64,000 bases of DNA from Cercis canadensis (Eukaryota; Streptophyta; Magnoliopsida; Fabales; Fabaceae), in assembly GCA_003255065.1 (NCBI GenBank), contig QAOA01000393.1, positions 1,493,493 to 1,557,492 on the forward strand, written 5' to 3'. Made by a program: the position numbers and the translations under genes. The notes below the pieces were generated by a model. It had not been told where the DNA came from. It saw nothing but the letters and a program-made list of their open reading frames with translations, and did not search any database. Shown in pieces: positions 24,161 through 36,122 of this stretch (positions within the stretch are counted from its first letter, which is position 1; each line of letters begins with the position of its first letter).

Positions 24161-25815
24161 ACTTATCAGAGATGAAGGTCCAGATCAGTGCCCCCAACTC
24201 ATCAATAATTGAAAGATGCCTTTGAGGAAGCAAATGGCATTGAATATCTCAGTACCAAAATCGGCAATGAGATGACTTGGTCATAAGTTATAGGAGAATA
24301 CACCTTTTGACTTCTAAGAAACATAGCATATGGTCTCCTGGTGGGGAATTAATGTGATGATAACTATCACTATTATGTCAATTGTAAATAGTTTCTTCTC
24401 TGCATGCACTGAAACTGACTAATTAGTCCTTTCGGTAGTGAATTGACAAATTGTTTCTGGGTCTGCTACTAGTGAACATTGGAGAAAATTTTGGATATTT
24501 GGGTAGATATTGGCATATACCTCAGACCAACATTCCTTTCTGTTCTGGACTACGGTAATACTGAGGTATTTTTGTAAAAAAGTGTACTTGAGTTTTGTTA
24601 GGCACACGTGCATCTTAGATATTAAGTTTTTAATGTACACAATTTGATTCATGGATTTGAAGGACACCAGGTGTTAAGACATTCATTGAAGGACATGTAT
24701 AGGTTATGAAGAGAACTTCCATGCATGCTGATTGGATTATAGAATGTGTTGCGTATAGATATTTATTTCCTTTGTAAACCATCCAAGTACTGTCTGGTGA
24801 TCATAGTAGACTTTTAATTACAGTCATTAACTGTAACATTTATGGTAGATTGAATTCTCAATAAAGTCCTCGTATCATCTTTTTCACAATCCCAACATGT
24901 GATTCTAATCTATGTTTTTGTCAACAATAATTTCTTGAGAACATTATTCAATTCCCAAGTTCTAAACCTAGGGGAAAAAAATGATATTCCCGATGAAGGT
25001 AAATTCTCAAGAAAACTTACATGCTTGGAATGTCTTGGCTGCATATTTTGACTCTGATTATTCCCGATGAAGGTAAATTCTTATCTGTGCTTGATCACAT
25101 ACAGATGAATGCTCATGTGTTGCAAGAATGATATATACGATAAGAAATGATATTATTGCACAAAATTTGAAGCCGTGTCGGAAAAAATTATTTTCAATTC
25201 AAATTTTGATGAGTTCAATAAAAATTATAAAACTAGTTGTTACCATGCGTGCAAGATATATATATATCTCAAAATGTGAGAATATTACTATTATATACGC
25301 ACCTTTGTAAATTCACTGACAGATGAAGGCTGCAAACAAAGTGATTAACACTAATAAAAACTTCAATTGAGACGAACTGCTGCACCAAGAGGACTAGGCA
25401 TGGAAGATATTCTTTACGGTTCGAAGGATAAAGCAATTTCAGTTTCTTGTTTCTTTTTGTTGTGTTTTCAGAATGTAATTTGAATGTAAAGTTTGATTGG
25501 TAGCCTGTTCACCGGATTACGAATCCTCAAAAGTACTAAAGAAGAACACTTACGATGTGTTTATTATATGAAAAATAAAATTTTTCTCTGATATTGGGTG
25601 CCAAAAAGTATTTTCCTGTGTTTGGTACAGAAAAGCATGCGGCAGGACAGATGATTTCAGGGTTATGAAGTCAATTTGCCAGTAACCACTATTAATGCAC
25701 CAAACTAGACAAGGGCATAATTTAGATTTGTGGAGAAAATCTCAATTACTTAACATTAATCAACACTTTCTGACCTAATGCTATATAAACATTTTCATGC
25801 TTTGCAGCAGCAGTA
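24161..25815. other. Intergenic region between the convergent PHL and 2-hydroxy-acid oxidase genes
   Basis: This holds the PHL 3'UTR and, near its right end, the 3'UTR of the oxidase on the other strand. A 20-base stretch around CCCGATGAAGGTAAATTCT occurs twice (near 24988 and 25063). Otherwise it is AT-rich with no coding signal. Confidence 0.6.
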
Positions 25816-28800
25816 TTAAAGCATAGAATGAAGCCTCTCTTTCTCTGTCCTTAAATGGCTCCTAGTAATATCCTTCACACGAGGACATCCAGATAGAGCC
25901 ATAGTGAGCTCAAGCTCATTCTTCAGCATCTCGATGACTCGTCTCACCCCAGCTTCTCCTTTTGCAGCTAGTCCAAAGATCACAGGCCTTCCAACCTGCA
26001 TCATAGGCCAAAAATTAGTGATTTCAGAAAGTCCATGTTTCACTTGCTGATCCACCATTCAGAAATGGTTAACACTATGATATAAGTTAAACCCAGAAAT
26101 TTGTCTCATGCAAAAGCTGAAATTGACAAAGTAATGAGTATATAAATGCATGAGGATGAGGTAGTTGCTTCTTGTTCTGTGCCATAATAATAAGATTCTT
26201 TACATATGTAACAGGAGACTCATGAATATATCAGTCTAGGTGTAGAGCTTACAAGGACAGCTTGTGCACCAAGGGCTAATGCCTTAAACACATCTGTTCC
26301 TCGCCGCACTCCGCCATCGAAGAGAACAGGAATTTTTCCTTTAGTAGCATGAACCACCTGTAACCATAGGGTGTGGAAATATTCTCAACTGAACTTGTTA
26401 AACTTCATTGCAAAAGGACATGCAGCAAATAACATTAAGCTATTGCATTTTTTAAAATTTTTAGTTTGGCAGTATGAACGTAAATTTTGCAATTTGCCAC
26501 TTCTATAGCTTTTGCAGCTTGAAACTCCATTTTCAATTTAATGGATACAAATTGCAAATAAAAGTCACCTCTTCAAGGACAGAAATGGTGGCAGGAGAAT
26601 AATCAAGCTGGCGAGCTCCATGATTGGAGACAACTATACCAGCAACTCCTACTTCCGCAGCCTTAATTGCTTCCAGATAATAGCCCAAAGAAGAGAAGGA
26701 GAAGCACCATAAATCAAGAACCAATTAACACGTTAGGGAATGGATTTCTAATAATTACTAATCCACAAGAAAAACTGGAAACTGTAATAATAATAAGATA
26801 ATGAAGATATCAATATAGTGTTTGACCGGCACAAAGGTTTCCATACTTGGATTTCTGGAGGAACAAAATCATAAGTTGTTCTATTTATAAGTGAGATTCC
26901 CAATTTGAAAATGGAAATCTTAAATGTAGTTGAACTCCAAATGCTAATTTAATTTTCCTTGGTATATCAAAGAAACAATACTATTCTCATTGAAAATTTG
27001 AAGTTTTAAAGCGTAGACAAGAAGCAATTAACCAATATCTCATTCAAAGCATGCTCTGAATAATTGGTTGAATCCATTTATATCCAACCCTTCATGGTAA
27101 GACTCATAACATATGCTGAGAATTTTATGTCTCTTGCCTCAGACTGATTTTTTTTACCTAAAGAATCTGTTGGACTCATAATAAATATACAATTTATTAT
27201 CATCCCTATCTGTAACTAATCTTCTAAAAGTCATTGATGTTTTAGGTTTTAACCAATTACTTCTAGTTGCACTTCTATAAGACTATTAACATTACAGTGT
27301 ATTACAAGCCTTTCTACATACCATCTTCACCAGTAAGTATTCCCTTGATAAGAATTGGCAAGTTGGTAATAGACCTCAACCAAGCTATATCCTGCCGAAG
27401 TTAGGATGCTCAAATTAATACAAAGAAATAATTGAGTTTAGATTTGCAGCAGCCAACAATGAAATTCAGCAGTGGGACATATATAATAGTAATTATTTCC
27501 TGATTTTGACATATATACTAAAAGTATATAAAAAGGAAATTACAGTACTCTTTCTCATCCATACCTCCCAACGCAATGATGCATCAAACGTCTGATTTGC
27601 AAAAAGTTCCACATTGGAACCCTTGTCCTGCAAGCATATAGTTATTAACAATTTTAACAACTTCAGTGTACAAATTTTAAACAAATAGCTGCACTTGTAA
27701 AAAAAAATATGCAACATGCAAACATGCAGGCATGCTGATTTATACAGAAAGACACACAAATACAAGTAATTGATTCCGTGTATAGATCTCTATGTCCTAA
27801 TATCAGAGAGATCTTGGTGACCCCACGGTAATTTAGAAGGAAAAAAAGATTGTTGAATTGATGCTTAACTCTTCCTTCACCTGTAGTAGAACTAGGACTA
27901 ATTGGATAGGGAATGCAGTACATCCCACATAGTGAAGCAGGGAAAATTATAGATGATGCACTAGTCAATGAAGCAAACACATTCATTATAGGTAGAGATC
28001 TGAATGGAATTTTTGATTCATTCTACTCACCGATTCAACTTCAGTTGATAAAAGGCCATCAAAATTCTTCAATTTAGGTGCAATCATGCTGCAGAAGACG
28101 CTCAAACAATGCTTAGGAGATATTTTATTGCACCAATATCATCATATACAGAATATATTGTCCACCCGAATCAAACAATTCAATAAATAGAGGAAGAAAG
28201 ATCATATATTACTTATTCTTTATATCTGCCTCTCTTCGACCAAGTCTTGGAACATCAACAGTTAGAACAAGGGCCTTATATCCATTTCTTTCAGCTCTTT
28301 GCACCAATGCAGCTGTCACATTTCGCCTCTTGTAAACCTGTTGAGAAAGATCACAGAATTGTTTGAAGTTCAGCAAATAAGATTCCAAAATAAAAGGATG
28401 ACATGAAAAATTAGAAATGTTCAAGAGGAATGAATACATATAATTGGAAGAACCGAACAGCATTGCAGCTTGAAGCAACCTCCTCCACAGTGCAGGTAGA
28501 CATGAAAGACAGAACCTAAAACATAAAAGACTACTAAGCATGCCAGCACGTTGTGCAAGTGAGAAGGGGCTTTCCATTTATGTATACCATTATAGTGTTA
28601 CAAGCAGCTGCTGCTTTTGCTGTGGCAACCTCTCCTAGAAGAATAAATGAGAAATTAAATTATACAATACTGAAGGATGGAACACAAATAAAGATAAATC
28701 TCAAAATTTTCATAGAATTCAAACCTTCAGGATGAGCCATCTTATGCATAGCAGTTGGAGCAATCATAATTGGTGCAGAGATAGGGTATCCTAATACAGT

Positions 28801-29111
28801 AGTAGACATATCTATTCTGCTTCATCCACAAGAACTCTAGGTCGTAAGCTGACAAAACCCCACACCACACCCTACCAAAAAAGAAAAAAAATTAAATCAG
28901 CGTGCTATACTATAATCCCATATCCTATCTTATATACCACAATAAGCACATCAAGTTTAGGACTTTACGTAATTCTACGAAATGCCTCCATGTTCTCCTT
29001 TAGTGAGAACTCGTCCTCCGCTTCACCAGCATAAAAGTCAAAATACATTTTTGGTATAGCCTCTTTAGCCAATTGTTGGAACTCACTAACATTAACTGGT
29101 TCGGTTGCCAT
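25816..29111 (-). CDS. HAOX: Peroxisomal (S)-2-hydroxy-acid oxidase (HAOX/GLO family), frameshifted as read
   Basis: This is an FMN-dependent alpha-hydroxy acid oxidase that turns 2-hydroxy acids into 2-oxo acids plus hydrogen peroxide in peroxisomes. Exons (gene order): 28969-29111, 28725-28848, 28588-28634, 28438-28515, 28213-28337, 28031-28088, 27565-27627, 27322-27391, 26569-26669, 26253-26357, 25816-25995. Recognisable segments are [69 protein letters not shown] (active-site His/Arg) and [20 protein letters not shown]. The C-terminus is Ser-Met-Leu, a PTS1-type peroxisomal signal. The exons total 1094 bases, one short of 365 codons. In exon 2 the frame after VLVD runs into TAG near 28814, because one base is missing at about 28821-28824. 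Everything else is intact, so this is either a recent null allele or a sequencing error. Members with preference for long- or medium-chain hydroxy acids are the closest group; the exact subtype is uncertain. Confidence 0.9.
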
Positions 29112-30651
29112 TTCCCTGAAAACTTGAGACATATATCAAAGTTCATTCTGCTCATAAATACCTGAATTTTTAGTATACAAAATCTATATAGAAAATAATA
29201 AAATAAAGTTGTCCTAGTTCAAGGGAGGAAACCAGAGCAAATCAAGAAGTCCCCACATCGTTCTATTGATCTAGAAGACAATCAAGTAACTTGTCCTAGT
29301 TGAAGATAAGCGTTGAATAAGCATACCTTCACCAGAGCTGAAAAATCCCGAGTAAGTAAAATAACAGCTAGAGCAGCTTTGAAGTTGAGCCCCTAACTGT
29401 TCATACAGCTAGAGCAGCTTTGAAGTTGTGCCCCTAACTATTTTATGAACAGAGACCATAAAGGAAAGAACTTTATGAAGGAAAACAAGAGTGAAGAAGT
29501 GTTTACATGGATCAAATACCACAATCGACCAGCCTAATTTTCAAACGTTACAGTGTTTTTTTCGTCATATTATAATTATTAGGTGTATTGGGTTACACAA
29601 GAATGTAATAATTGCAAGAAATGGGCTTGGTTTATCTAGACAGAGACACAGAAAAAGACGGGCAACCAACAATTGAACTTTCATGTGTAACAATTGTCCT
29701 TTTCTGGTAGTAGTATCTTAATATCTTTGTCCATATTTGATTCTTACCTGATTATATTTCCTTTTTCTGCTGGTATTTTTTTTTTGGCCTTGAATATTTC
29801 TTGATATTTTATTCATTTGGAATTTTTATTCTTAAATGCCTAACAGTTTCAAAAATCCAATCAGGTCATGAAGGAATTTTTCTTTTCTGATCAGATGCGA
29901 TATGCAAACAAGCCAAATTTTCAACAGTTTACCCTTCTGTTTCCAGTCATGTTGAAACACACACAATAACTACTCAATTGAGAATAACTTATCAATTATG
30001 AATTACAACCACTAAAATTACTTGCATTAACCATTTGGCATCGAAGTAAGTAGGTTAAAATACCTTAGTCCAAGTTATTAATACTCATGATAATCACTCA
30101 ATTGATAATAATGATCACACGAATATTGAATAGTAATCACTAGATTTACACATGATAACCACTTCGATTGTGTATTTAGATTGTTTTTTGAAGAATTAAT
30201 TATGAAAGAATTAATCCCTAAAAGAAGCAAGGAGAAGTTACTTCTCTTAGAAATTGATTATCACAATTCTTAATTCAATAATTTTTTCACCAAAAATTTG
30301 TCAAGCACCTTACTTTTGAGAATCCAGTATTTGATAAAATTGGAATGAAGCAAGTATACGAATGAGTAAATATACAAAACATATCCAGATAATATATTGA
30401 AATCACAGATTAGAATGTACCAAAAATAAGCACAATAGGGGTTATAAACTATAAACCCATTAAAGAGCGAGGGAGACAAAGGGGGGAACACTGTACAAAA
30501 TCTTTTATATAACCAAAATCGCAAGGTCCTTTCTTCTTTCAATGCATCTTTAGTTCCCTACCATCAAAAATGATGCTTGAGAAAAAATCTGTGACCACTA
30601 CAAAAGCTTTTGACTTAGAATGTCACTATGCCCACCCTTAATGTTCTTAGT
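29112..30651. other. Intergenic region upstream of the oxidase
   Basis: This contains the oxidase 5'UTR and promoter (reading leftwards) and the 3'UTR of the CCCH gene at its right end. It is AT-rich, with one 33-base tandem duplication at 29366-29439. I see no further gene. Confidence 0.6.
29366..29439. repeat. 33-base tandem duplication
   Basis: AGCTAGAGCAGCTTTGAAGT and the next 13 bases occur at 29366-29398 and again at 29407-29439 with one mismatch. The copies are separated by eight bases. Confidence 0.8.
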
Positions 30652-33600
30652 TTACAGACGTGTGCTACTTTCTCTCGAATCATGTGAAAACTTGCAGGTG
30701 TCGCCAAAAGAGCACCTCCCTTTGGCAAAATGTCTGCATAGCTGTTTTTGCTTGTAGCTTTTTCTCTGGTGTGCCAATGGAAGAAAATTATTTACGCTTG
30801 TCAATGGTTGTCTTTGATGAGTCCTCTCTGTAAACCCAATTGTGTTAGCAATGCCAGGGTATTTCTCAACAGGAGCTTGTTTCGCAATTGAATACATGTT
30901 AGGCCATTTGTAGTTTGCACTACGTTCATCACTCCAGCCATAAGCAGTATCATAAGGCTTTCTAGGATCAAATGGGTCCAGAGAAGTTTGCTGACTATTA
31001 GGTCCATGGTAAAATTTTTGCTGATGGGGTTTTATTGCAACTTCTATGCTGTCAAAGGAAAAATCTGACTGTTGACCAGGAAATGATGGTTTTCCAAAGT
31101 CAATGGATCTTCCCAACTGCTGAGGCTCCATTGCCACTCTTTTAGAATCAGTAGGCACACCACACCATTGAGATATGACTGCTGGATTTTCAGCTCCAGC
31201 AGATGAACCGAACAGTTGAACTTGAGATGTTGAATTTCTCACATTAGCAGATAAACCAGAATTTTGAGATGGAAATGCTGACTTCACTGAATTAATGAGT
31301 ATATTTGATTCTTGAGGTTGATACTGTGACTTTGCCATGCTTGAATGTGACTGAGATTGCTTCCTACGTGACTGCCTTTTGGAGACCCTGAAATAGAGGC
31401 CAAGCAACATTTGAAACATTAATATAGCTAGCACTTGTAGAAGACAATTCAGATACTTTTTTTTAAAATTGTTGGAAGTACCTATTTTCCATAATCAACT
31501 TCCTCTTCTCCTTTTCTTGCATCCTTACTTCCCTATCTGCCCTAGCAAGAGATCCCCTTGAGTGTTTTTCTTTCAATACTTTCTGCCTTTCCCCTTCGTC
31601 ATCCCATCTCTGAAATTTAAGCCATGGACATTATCAAATGAATATGGTAAAGTCGATTGATGACAGAGAAGAAGTTCGGCCAAATCAGGAACCTGTCTCA
31701 AAGTCTTCAACCGATAAAGGTTTCGACCCTTAATCAATAAGGGATGAAGTGGAGGGAGCGGTTTCTCTCCCTTGCTCCATAGTACTTCAATCTGACCAAA
31801 ATCAGCAAACCAAATTACATATTTTATTACAGGATTGGAGAATGAATGTTTTAAGGTATAGCCAACTTGCTCGTGAGTCATCAAAGTATATTGTCATCCA
31901 ACAGAAATAGTTTGCATCTTTATAGGGATATACCAGAAAGATCACTTCAGAAAAATGGAGGTTGCTGACCTAAGGGTTTGGTAATGTAAAGATACATTTT
32001 GTTTATAATAGCACACTAGTATAATCTATGTAAACCTGATTGATGCCTACCAGTACAACCATAACCATAAAAGTCATCAATCATTTACAAGAAACACTTT
32101 TTTAATTACCGTAAATGTATGTTGTTGCTTGGTGGTACCATAGCTTTCTTTCACTATACGGCCTGCAACAATTCTTTTGCCACATGAAGGAGCACCGCCG
32201 CCCCTGGATGCTATGTTGAACCTGAGAAAACCAATTTATCAAGGAAATGAGTATTCAAAATTTTGGCGGAGGATGGTAGCTATAGTAGGTGGGTAGATTA
32301 CTAGCTATGATGTCATTATGTCATCAAGTTCTCCTGATTCTAATAAAGTAAGAAAAGGAAGTAAGTTCACACAGCAGTGAGTTCAATCGCTCATTATGTC
32401 TCAATGGTATAAATGTCGGGTGAAAGCTTGCAACGCTGTCAATGTCAAGCTTACTGAAGAATAAATATATGCCCATTTTTAATAAACTTTCATCATGAAA
32501 AAGGAGCATGATTCTCTATATTTTATCACGAGACAGAGAAAGAGAAATGAAACAGAAAAAGAAAAGAACAACTTACATTTCATAAACATTTTGCTCAAAT
32601 AAAACAACATCATCGGTGCATGCATCACCTGCATAAAATGCAGTGTTCTTCAGAATTTTTAAGTCCAAGATAATATACACGTTCTAGGCATAATATTGAA
32701 ATGTAAGACATGAGCAACATGACAGATAGGACCAATCTCTTGAGCTTGTCCAAGATGTATCATAGAAATTATTAATACGGAATGTGAAGCAGAATACAAT
32801 ATAAGTATGTATTCGAACAATTTATGATCCTGAAAAATCCTGTACCTTTACAATTTAATACAAAGCTAGAAGTCGGGTACTTTTGCTCCCCTCCACCATT
32901 TTTGATCCTGAAAAACCCTACAAAATCAGAGAAACCATACAGTTTTGATAAATGCTTGCTTCCTGTATATAAAATGATAATTACTCTAAATGCTCCTTTA
33001 TGCGCTGGATGAGTGTGTCCTTCTTTCCTGTCAACCGCAGACCATTCTTCCTCAAATACAACTTGCATTGGTCCAGTTTCAACTTCTCTAGCAGGCCCGC
33101 TGCCAACAAAAACATTGAGAGATGTGAAACCATAAAACTAAGAAGAAAAACCGTAAGATTGATATCACATCTTGTTACTTAAGCAATATGTTAGTTCTTA
33201 CCTAACTCTACTCTAGTTTTTTCTTATTTTATTAGACATTCCAGCTGCATTCTTCTAGCCTCATAGAAGATGACTTTCTGGCTATACAATGAAATGATGT
33301 TTTGGGTACGTGAAAGCTCTATTTGAACTCAGAAATAGGAAATGAAAAAGGAAAGGAAAAAATCTCTTTTTAAGTTCACAATTTAAGTAGTCTTATATCT
33401 CTTTCACTTGCTTCAGGTTCAATGTTACAGAAAGACTTTTAGCTGAAAAAACTGTGAGATGAGTATATTTGATTGAAGCAATCAGTAGCTAAAGCTTCCA
33501 CCTTCCGTTTTCTTTTTCTCTCAACTATCCAAACGGAGGAATTAGGGGGGGGGGGGGGGGGGGNTGTTATTGAAATCGGAAAACTGACCTTTGATGATTT

Positions 33601-33973
33601 TCTGGACTTGCTCAAAAATTTTCTCATCTTTCTCATCAAGACCTGGTGCAGTCAACTCCAGCTCTTCTGGGTCTGTATCAGAACCAAAAATCTTACCTTC
33701 AACAACACTGCACATAAAAGATTAGTATACAATAAGATTTAGAAGCCCCATTATAAATGAAAAACAAAATGGGTCAGAAGCTTACCTCGCCTTGACCTTC
33801 TTGTCGATTGAGAGATCTAAGAACTTGCTATTGGTTTCTTCCAGAATGTCGTAATCCGGGTCACTTTCCGAATCATCCCAATCAGAACCAGGGTCAGATC
33901 CTTCAGTTTCACTGTAAATTTCAAAAGCTTCAAATGGGGAATCTTTTGACGCTTCTTGCTCTGAGGCCGCCAT
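30652..33973 (-). CDS. SAP-domain and CCCH-type zinc-finger protein (C3H62-like)
   Basis: A probable nucleic-acid-binding protein of 536 aa. Exons (gene order): 33786-33973, 33589-33707, 32985-33099, 32846-32907, 32577-32628, 32110-32221, 31693-31791, 31482-31609, 30652-31387; they sum to exactly 537 codons. The N-terminus is acidic (about residues 1-60, SDPGSDWDDSESDPDYD). A SAP domain follows at about 103-140, with LLEKLKLDQCKLYLRKNGLR then TGKKDTLIQRIKEHLE. The conserved central block contains SSFVLNCKGDACTDDVVLFE, APSCGKRIVAGRIVKESYG and PLLIKGRNLYRLKTLRQRW. A basic, charged helix (EKEKRKLIMENR) and a Ser/Gln-rich linker precede one CCCH finger at the C-terminus (LCRHFAKGRCSFGDTCKFSH). 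This layout matches the plant family represented, from memory, by rice zinc finger CCCH protein 62. Its molecular role is not established. Confidence 0.88.
33545..33564. repeat. Poly-G run ending in an N
   Basis: Nineteen Gs run directly into an N at 33564, inside the second intron of the CCCH gene. The run is unusual in this AT-rich sequence and its true length is probably unresolved. Confidence 0.8.
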
Positions 33974-36122
33974 TGATGGCTATGGTTTCTGAAAGCGAAG
34001 TAGGCAATCGGCAATGTCGCCTAGCTTAGCTATTTAATAGAGAAATTTTCAGAGATGAGATGATGACCGTTGCAAAATTTCAACTTCAGACACCGTTCAA
34101 GTTCCAAGCTTTTTTTTTTTTGTCAAGGTTTCTTATTTAGAAAGGCATACACTTGGGCCTAAGGTTTTCTGGGCCATTCATACTACTCTTAAACCTTTAT
34201 CATTTATCAAAAAGTAACCCCAAAAAAGAAAGGCTTTCTGGGCGACTTCGGTAGATCAATTAGATGGAGAAAATTATGTCCAAAGAAAAAGGAGAACAAT
34301 AAAAATAAAATAAATTTTCAGCAAAAAAAAAAAAGAGTAATGATATTTAGTTATTTATACACAAGAACAAGATACATGAATATTCAAATTTAATTATACT
34401 CACTTAAATTTTTCCTATGAAAATCTTAAACATTATCTCATTCTTGAGATAGAATTTTTCAAAAGTAAAAGGAAAAGGATTTTTAATAATCCTAAAGAAA
34501 AATTTGCTAAATAAGAAAATAGAAATTACAATTTACAGCAGCCTCTTTTTTCATTCCTAGTAAGGCATTATATTTTTTGTATTCTAGGGAGATATTGGCA
34601 CTAAGAAATAGTTGAGTAATTTTCTTTTAGGGCCAAGTAATCATTTATATGGATATTTGTCTGTCTCTTTCATCTCATAACATGTGACGCTACTCTTCAA
34701 CTAAAACACCAAATACACCTTGAGTATTCAACTCAATTTATCTTGGTACATATTCTAAAAAAGTTTAGCTTTGTAAAAATTTATTGAATAATGCTATTTA
34801 CAATTACTTTTTTTTTTTATAGTTTGTATACTTAGCATGATATGAATTTAAACGGGATTTACTTCGAAGTCTTAAACTTTAGACACTAGCTGACAAAGTG
34901 TCATCAGTAATTTTTCTACTAGTTGTCTCTGATAAATAATAAATTACTACCCATTACACCGACATGACTATGCTACATTTTTGCATTTTGTACGTTTGAC
35001 ATCGTGACTCCTCTCCTCTACTTGTTCTCACAGCACTTGGTCTTTGCTTTCCAGAAACCAGGCGTTTTGAGGCAGTTCACATTCACTGCATTTACGATGT
35101 CCATAAATGCACATTGCAGCTAGTGAACGAAAATGAATCCAAAGACCTATTTCCTGCTTCCCATTCCATTTCTTCCTTTCTCTACGCATTTGGGTTTCTT
35201 CCTTATTTAACTAGTTTACATTTTTTTTTCCCGCTATAGTCTTTCGAACTTTGCTCTGTGATGTGATTCTTATTTCTTACTTTCTTCATTTGCCCTACGC
35301 ACCGTGGCAGCTTCTTTTCTGAATTTTGCTCTATTCTGTTTCTTTTCTCGCATTCTGCCTCTCAATTTTCCATTTGTATCTGTTCATTTTGGTGGGGTAA
35401 AGTTAATGTCTTGTCCCTAAGTGACATCTGAAACAATAGTTTCCTACATAAATCGTCCTAATTGTTAGGTTCCTCATATTGGTTATCAAAAAGTTGCAGT
35501 TTTTGTGTCAATGGGTCCTTCTTCTGTGGCTTCCCCTCTGTTAGTATTTCTGACTTAGAGGCTTAGAGGAAGAAGAGCAGAAAAACTAAAAGTTGGATGC
35601 AGCAAATATTGTTCTTACTTTTCTTACCTTTTTCATTCATCTTAGTTGCTATATATACACCAAAGTTATTAGTACATACCCATACCTAGACCAACACCAT
35701 ACCACACCATACTAGTCAACAACAACTATTTCAGCTTATCTAAACTAGCAAGCAACATAACACATCAACATCAGATTTTCTACAATAACAAAAATGAAAT
35801 ATTTCCTATCTTAGAACATAGAAAAATCTCATAGTTCAACACCCTCTCTACACATGACTAGTAGCTGCCTGCATGTCTGTAACTTAAGAGAGAGATAACT
35901 CCAGAGGGATTTCTTTGCTTCGTTCTCGAAAGAGACTTAATCAATGGCCAAGGCCAAAGAAGCTCAAGGCAAAAGATTTTCGTGGTGATTTTACTGATTG
36001 CAAAAGTACAATGCTTTCATTTGTCTACGGATCTGGTATCCAAAAAATGACTACTTGTTTTCCACTTGCCTGTCAAGGAATACCGTGATTCAATAGGGTT
36101 ATCTTCCTGTTTGGCCTTCTTT
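33974..36122. other. Intergenic region between the CCCH gene and the KASII remnant
   Basis: The left end is the promoter and 5'UTR of the CCCH gene (minus strand). The rest is AT-rich and pyrimidine-rich without a credible reading frame. A TATA-like CTATATATACACC near 35650 may be a relic of the KASII promoter. Stretches at about 34336 (AGAGTAATGATATTTAGT) and 34785 (GAATAATGCTATTTACAA) resemble ends of short AT-rich elements seen elsewhere in the window. Confidence 0.5.
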
